A DNA stretch of 45,266 nucleotides from Mesostigma viride (lineage: Eukaryota > Streptophyta > Mesostigmatophyceae > Mesostigmatales > Mesostigmataceae): the NCBI GenBank assembly GCA_009746045.1, contig RPFO01000144.1:64001-109266 (forward strand), read 5' to 3'. Under the pieces are notes generated by a model. It searched no databases and had not been told where the DNA came from. It saw nothing but the letters and a program-made list of their open reading frames with translations. Position numbers and translations under genes: made by a program. Positions 39,807-45,266 of the stretch are shown here, in pieces (within the stretch, counting starts at the first letter, position 1; the number at the start of each line of letters is the position of its first letter).

Positions 39807-40004
39807 AGGTTAAATAGTGCCGGAACCTTTTGCCGCCTGAGGAAAATCGGGCCGGAACACTATTTTGCCCGGAATAACCACTTCCGAGCACCCAAGTTAA
39901 TTCGGCCGAATTAACTTGGGTGCTCGGAAGTGGTTATTCCGGGCAAAATAGTGTTCCGGCCCGATTTTCCTCAGGCGGCAAAAGGTTCCGGCACTATTTA
40001 ACCT
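39807..40004. repeat. Perfect 198-bp palindrome 2
   Basis: 99-bp arms nearly identical to palindrome 1. The only internal difference noticed (GAGGAAAATCGG instead of GAGGCAAATCGG) is present on both arms (CCGATTTTCCTC), so the arms still pair perfectly. Confidence 0.95.
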
Positions 40005-40163
40005 GCACACACACGTACATACACCGCGCACGCAAGGACCGGCTCCACTCACATGTACATCCACCGCGCAACCACGGGGCGGCTGCACACACACGTACAT
40101 ACACCGCGCACGCAAGGGGCTGCTGCACACACACTTACACACAAAATGCACGCTTGGGGCGAC
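40005..40163. repeat. 40-bp satellite array, block 4
   Basis: About four units between the palindromes and the next insertion. Joining GGGGCGGC (39472) to TGCACACAC (40004/40005) restores a normal unit. Confidence 0.88.
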
Positions 40164-40656
40164 GGCCGGGCCCACTTCAAATGTTCCGCCGTCCAAGCCA
40201 AGTGTGTGACACTTTTTCGCTATTTTCGCAAAAAAAAAATAAAATTTCGCACGAGTTCGCGTGATTTTCGCGTGATTTTCGCAAAATTTTCACACATTTT
40301 CGCACGATTTCGCACGATTTCGCACAATTTTGCATGATTTCGCACAATTTCGCATGGATTTCAACCAAGGGTCGTTTTGGGGAGTGACGTTTGACAAAAT
40401 TTCGCATGAATTCACACACGTTGTGCACATCAAAATTTTTTACCGTCGACATTTTTCACATGAAATTTCGCACAATTTCAGCAAATTTCGCACAAATTCG
40501 CACGATTTCAGCAAATTTCACACGATTTCAGCAAATTTCGCACAATTTCGCACGATTTCGCACGACGAATCACTCTGCAGAGTGACGATCGTCGAAAAAG
40601 TCAAAAAAACGACCAAAAGTGTCACACTTTTCGGAACATTTGAAGTGGGCCCGGCC
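40164..40656. mobile_element. 493-bp inverted-repeat element filled with TTTCGCAC microrepeats
   Basis: 25-bp perfect terminal inverted repeats beginning GGCCGGGCCCACTTC, with a second inner pair around GTGTGACACTTTT. CGAC is duplicated at both flanks (40160-40163 and 40657-40660). Most of the interior consists of about 10-bp degenerate repeats of the type ATTTCGCACA/ATTTCAGCAA on both sides of a short unique centre (near 40360-40400). No coding capacity; probably a MITE-like element. Superfamily not assigned. Confidence 0.8.
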
Positions 40657-42249
40657 CGACGGCACTCACATGTACATACACCGCGCACGAAAGGGGTGGC
40701 TGCACACACACGTACATCCACCGCGCACGCAAGGGGCGGCTGCACACACACATACATACACCATGCACGCAAGGGGCGAGTGCAAAAACATGTACATACA
40801 CCGCGCACGCAAGGGGCAACTGCCCACACATGGACATACACCATGCACGCAAGGGGCGGCTGCACACACATGTACATCCACCGCGCACGCAAGGGGCGGC
40901 TGCACACACACATACATACACCATGCACGCAAGGGGCGAGTGCAAAAACATGTACATACACCGCGCACGCAAGGGGCAACTGCCCACACATGGACATACA
41001 CCATGCACGCAAGGGGCGGCTGCACACACATGTACATCCACCGCGCACGCAAGGGGCGAGTGCACACACACGTACACACACCGCGCACGCAAGGGGCGGC
41101 TGCACACACACGTACACACACCATGCACGCAATTGCCGGCATGCACACACACGTACATCCACCGCGCACGCAAGGGGCAACTGCACACACATGTACACAC
41201 ACCGCGCACGCTTGGGGCAGCTGCACTCACATGTACACACACCGCGCACGCTTGGGGCGGCTGCACACACACGTACCTACACCGCGCACGCAAGGGGCAG
41301 CTGCACACACACGTACATACACCGCGCACGCACGGGGCAACTGCACACACATGTACATACACCGCGCAACCACGGGGCGGCTGCACACACACGTACATAC
41401 ACCGCGCACGCAAGGGGCGGCTGCACACATACGTACCTACACCGCGCACGCAAGGGGCGACTGCACACACATGTACATCCACCGCGCACGCAAGGGCCGG
41501 CTGCACACACACGTACACACACCGCGCACGCAAGGGCCGGCTGCACACACACGTACATACACCGCGCACGCAAGGGGCGGCTGCACACACACGTACACAC
41601 ACCGCGCACGCAAGGGGCAGCTGCACACACACGTACATACACCATGCACGCAAGGGGCTGCACACACACTTACACACACCATGCACGCAAGGGCCGGCAT
41701 GCACACACACTGGCATACACCGCGCACGCAAGGGGCGGCTGCACACACGTACATACACCGCGCACGCAAGGGGCGAGTGCACACACACGTACACACACCG
41801 CGCACGCAAGGGGCGGTAGCACACACACGTACACACACCATGCACGCAATTGCCGGCATGCACACACACGTACATCCACTGCGCACGCAAGGGGCAACTG
41901 CACACACATGTACACACGCTTGGGGCGGCTGCACTCACATGTACACACACCGCGCACGCAAGGGCCGGCTGCACACACACGTACATACACCGCGCACGCA
42001 AGGGGCAACTGCACACACACGTACACACACCATGCACGCAAGGGCCGGCTGCACTCACATGTACACACACCATGCACGCAAGGGCCGGCTGCACACACAC
42101 TTACACACACAATGCACGCTTGGGGCAACGGCACTCACATGTACATACACCATGCACGCAAGGGGCGGCTGCACACACACGTACACACACCATGCACGCA
42201 AGGAGCGGCTTCACGCACAGGTACACTCACCATGCACGCAAGGGGCGGC
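40657..42249. repeat. 40-bp satellite array, block 5
   Basis: About 40 units, same orientation. It includes a short local duplication (about 40735-40855 versus 40855-40975). It ends AAGGGGCGGC where E3 begins. Confidence 0.92.
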
Positions 42250-42872
42250 TGTTATATTATAGGTTTCAGCTCGCAGTCACATGGAAATAATTAATGATTG
42301 TGTGCCGGTACTTAGCCATTTTGTGGTTCGAGGCGTTCGGGTTAATTCGGCGCATTGGGACTTAGCCGTTTTGAGGTTCGGCTGAATTTTGGCTTGTGTG
42401 ATCCACAACGATTTAAGTTACGCTGTGTGCGTTATGCCTCGTGAGTTACGCCCTAGACTTTGGCTGTGAGGCACTGGTCCGGTACTGAGGTGCGGACTAG
42501 GATTCTGGGTACTGCCGGCTGGCGTGACAAGTGGCGAGATACTGGTGTGTGTCGATTGGTCGGTACTCGGCTGGTGTGTTGTAACGGAGATGTGTAACGG
42601 AGATGCGTTCCCAGGCTTGCGTCGGTGCCTAGCGCTGCAGGCTAGCCTAGCCGCCTGACAGACGATGATGATCCAAAAGCCAGCATTGTGTTGCGGCGGT
42701 CCAACGGTTGTTGCTGCTATGCTGGCAATGGCTATGGTTGCGCTGGTAAATTAAGCTGGGGGCTTGGCTCTGAGTTTGTAACCTGATTACCGTAAAATTA
42801 TCATTTAATAAAATTCGAACTCGATTTTAACATGTACTAGGACGGGGTTAATTAATAAGGAAAAACGTAGCA
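42250..42872 (+). repeat. E3 5' LTR and leader (boundaries not resolved)
   Basis: About 620 bp without coding frames between the satellite and gag. AATAAA occurs near 42808. The second LTR is outside the window, so the LTR end and primer site cannot be fixed. Its start TGTT... would be canonical, unlike E1 and E2. Confidence 0.5.
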
Positions 42873-43846
42873 ATGTCGGATCAAGAACAAGAAGAGACGG
42901 ATTCGAGAAAGCGTACTGGGTGGAAGGATTTAAGAAATGAGAAGAATTTGATAGAGCTGTGCAAAACACGAGTCGGGACAGTTCCTCTTGATGCGGCAGT
43001 GACATTGGTAGAGGATTTCTGTGACAGGTTTGAGGCGTTTGTGGCGGATCATGCAGATAAAACCGAGGATCTGTATGGGCTATTCCGGGATGCCGGAATG
43101 TTTAGAGCCGACAACGCCATTCTAGTAAATTGCCTGCGCTCCTGCCGTGACGAGAAAATCGAGGGCGCTGCAATTGGAGGTAGGTTGCGTGCAGCACTTC
43201 TTGAATCGAAAGCATCTGCCAAGTCTCGTCATGTTGGCATTTATAATTGGGTGCCGAAGCGTCCCTACACACTCGACCTTCTCGCTTTGAGAAATGCGAG
43301 AAACGAGAGTGTAAAGGATGGCATTCCGGTGGTGGAACTGGCGGTGGTGGACCGTTATGTTCGCAATGCCAAGGACCTTAATTTCCAGAATGCCATGGCA
43401 GCTCTCAAGCGTGAGAAAGCCGAGGATGATCTCAATAAGGCGATTGAGGTTATCACGGGCATTGTCGAGGGTGAGGAGAGGGACATGGTGGCCCAACTGC
43501 GGGCCCAAGGTAAGCTCAATGAGCTGGGTCTGATTTCCCCTGCATTACCGCCTGTCGCTGTGAATTCCATTCCTTCTTCTGGTGGTGCCCAAGGTGGTGC
43601 TGCTAAAGCGCCGGATGGGGGCAAGGTGGCCGCCATTGCGGGCGGTGGTGGCTCTAGCGGCGCGGGGCCCAGCGGGCCTCGGGGCAATGGGGGCCCGATG
43701 CGTAGGGGCAATAAGGGCAGCTTCAGCCGAGCGCAGCGCATGCCTGGGAAGCGATGGCAGCAAGGTAGACAGCAGCCATACCCGCAGCAGCAGCAGCATG
43801 CACAACAGCCTGCAGCTGCGTCGCCGTATCAGCAGCAACAGCGCTC

Positions 43847-43887
<41 letters not shown>

Positions 43888-44099
43888 GTGCACAGCCGGC
43901 GGTGCATGGGGCATGCTTTGTGTGTGGGAAGTCGGGACACATGGCAGCCAATTGCTATCACAGGCACAAGGACACTCTCCAGGCACGCAGCAACGCCAAC
44001 TCGCAAGCACCAGCGGTGTGTCACAGGTGTGGGCAGCCAGGGCACTTTGCGAGGGACACTCACCTGTGCCCAGCGGCCCAGGGCGGTGGCCGTAGGTGA
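42873..44099 (+). CDS. E3 Gag (two zinc knuckles)
   Basis: 408 residues from the ATG at 42873 in a single unbroken frame. An N-terminal helical region (residues 1-~220) is followed by a Gly/Ala-rich segment, a Gln-rich tract (about 14 consecutive Gln near residue 335, CAG repeats at 43850-43890) and two knuckles: CFVCGKSGHMAANC (CX2CX4HX4C) and CHRCGQPGHFARDTHLC (CX2CX4H with a longer last gap). It ends AGG UGA, followed by CUAG and a continuing in-frame pol. Best-preserved Gag in the window. Confidence 0.92.
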
Positions 44100-44103
44100 C
44101 TAG
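44097..44103 (+). promoter_or_regulatory. Putative stop-codon readthrough site UGACUAG (E3 gag/pol)
   Basis: AGG UGA CUA GGU. The same UGACUAG heptamer ends E2 gag, and pol follows in the same phase with no further stop for 389 codons. Confidence 0.75.
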
Positions 44104-45266
44104 GTGAGGTTGGCATGCGGGCTGGTGCAGGGGAGGCCAGCTCGACCCCCCAGGTGTACTCACCCTACCTGGGTGCTCAGGTGGCGGTGCTAGCAGGCAC
44201 TAGGGAGAAGGGGGGCCACCTGGAGCATGGGACAGCTGCAGAAGGGGGAAGGGCAGTGTCTCAGGGGATGGGGAATGAGTGGGTTGGAGGCGCTGCAGGG
44301 GGGCACACCGCAGCGGGCGGGCCGCCGGTAGGTGGTACCTCACCAGACCCTAGTTCAGCACATGTGAATGGTGCGGCGTGCGGTGAGGCAGCCGGGTCGC
44401 TCAGTGTACTTAACATGGCCACACGGTTACACAAAGCACTAGGGCATGGGCATGCGGGTGAGGAGTGGGCAGCCATGCTAGGGTTCACAGACTTAGTGGA
44501 TATGTGCAAGCAGGTGTGGTTAAGGTGTCGCAAATGTCAGGAGCGGGCACCTAAACCGCACAAGTTCCATGCACGTAGGCCAGAGTTTGAGCGAGGTGTG
44601 GTGCAGTGTGATGTATTCATGTATGACGACAGAGACTACGTGCTTGCAGTGGGCAGGTTCTCCAGGTACAAGGTCATGGTGCCACTTGAGCGCAAGCTGA
44701 AGGAGCACTTGTGTGATGCATTGCGTCTCCTCAGGTCCAAGTTTGGTGTGGCATCTGTGTTGGAGTGCGATCAGCAGTTTGAGTGCTGTGTGGGTGAGCC
44801 GGGTGTGGGGAAGATAGAACTTGCTGGGGTAGCTGACCACGAGCACCAGGGTCTTGTCGAGCGCCACATACAGACATCGAAGCAGGTGATGGCATGCATG
44901 GAGAAGATGAGAACAGGCTCGTATCGTGAGAGGCTGGTGATCTGCAATGAGATAGAGCAATGTCTCAACAACCGTGTAATGGTCAAGGTGTTGGGTGGGC
45001 AGGTGGCAGTCACGCCTAAGGGAGTGGAGATGGGCTTGTTGTCACCTGAGGCTGTGGAAGAGTACAGGGATTATTTGAGCGATCGTTACGTGCGCATGGT
45101 AAAGATGGACCTGCGACGTGGACAGGTTTATGTGCCGTGCGTGAACGCCAGGGTCTGGGCCTACGCGGAGGGCAGTCATGGAAAACGGGGCCTATGGAGA
45201 GGTCCCGGTGTGGTCAAGGAGATCGATCCTGATCACATGCTTGCTTCGGTAGCGCTAGAGGACAGT
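44100..45266 (+). CDS. E3 Pol, integrase (partial, after readthrough)
   Basis: Open in the gag frame from the codon after UGA to the end of the window (389 codons). After ~100 residues of Gly/Ala-rich linker comes the integrase: zinc-binding LHKALGH (HX4H) and CRKC, then catalytic Asp (44610, VQCDVF), Asp (44769, LECDQQF) and Glu (44859, GLVERHIQ) with 29 residues between the last two, then a GPY/F-like module (LWRGPGVV) near the window end. No protease motif lies between Gag and integrase, so the IN-before-PR order of E1/E2 is predicted here too. An in-frame ATG exists at 44115, but stop readthrough fits E2 better than reinitiation. Confidence 0.88.

Larger units (their letters stand above)
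42250..45266 (+). mobile_element. LTR retroelement E3 (5' part, cut by window end)
   Basis: A third retroelement, inserted at the end of the satellite. Non-satellite sequence starts at TGTTATATTATAGG (42250), followed by ~620 bp without genes, a 408-residue gag (42873-44099), UGA-CUAG and an integrase frame open to the window end. Its protease, RT and 3' LTR would lie beyond the window. Confidence 0.85.

Overview
This window is repeat-dominated nuclear DNA of a eukaryote. Evidence for a eukaryote is the GT-AG introns, LTR retroelements, AATAAA signals, inverted-repeat transposons and a satellite array. A short CCCTAAA-type motif near 8.11 kb and a TGTAA/AATAAA signal hint at a green-lineage alga or another protist. 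This is only a guess, because no conserved housekeeping gene is present.

Layout. 1-5247 is the 3' part of an LTR retroelement (E1, + strand). Its LTR ends 17 bp before a splice acceptor of a cellular or transposase-derived gene, of which the last four exons (5265-7899) are visible. A GT-rich minisatellite follows (8146-9020, resuming 17515-18920). It is interrupted by a complete 8.5-kb E1 copy on the minus strand (9021-17514) and by a small element with 12-bp CACTA-type ends (17942-18421). From about 19.07 to 42.25 kb the backbone is a satellite of 40-bp units, all in one orientation and roughly 250 copies in total. It is split by nested insertions: a 229-bp element with a tRNA-like B box; a block of 1,461-bp tandem units, itself invaded by a second LTR element (E2, 27513-35683); a pair of perfect ~200-bp palindromes; and a 493-bp inverted-repeat element filled with TTTCGCAC-type microrepeats. 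At 42.25 kb a third LTR element (E3) begins and runs off the window.

The most interesting biology is in the retroelements. E1 and E2 have an aspartic protease domain after the integrase and before reverse transcriptase (GAG-IN-PR-RT-RH). This is neither the Ty1/copia order (GAG-PR-IN-RT-RH) nor the Ty3/gypsy order. In E2 and E3 gag ends in a single UGA followed by CUAG, with pol continuing in the same frame; UGA-CUAG is a known leaky-stop context, so Gag-Pol is probably made by stop-codon readthrough. The group also shares HGDD in place of YVDD in RT, D-T-N/Q in place of D-T/S-G in the protease, a short D-D-(29-31)-E integrase spacing, and (E1, E2) LTRs that begin AGTTAG rather than TG. E2's boundaries are fixed by empty-site copies in this same window.

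Caution: most long coding regions (E1, E2 and the exonic gene) are broken by apparent frameshifts that all run in the -1 direction, as single-base deletions would produce. They may be real decay or uncorrected assembly deletions; I do not read them as programmed shifts. The very long open frames over the 40-bp satellite are a property of the repeat and not genes.
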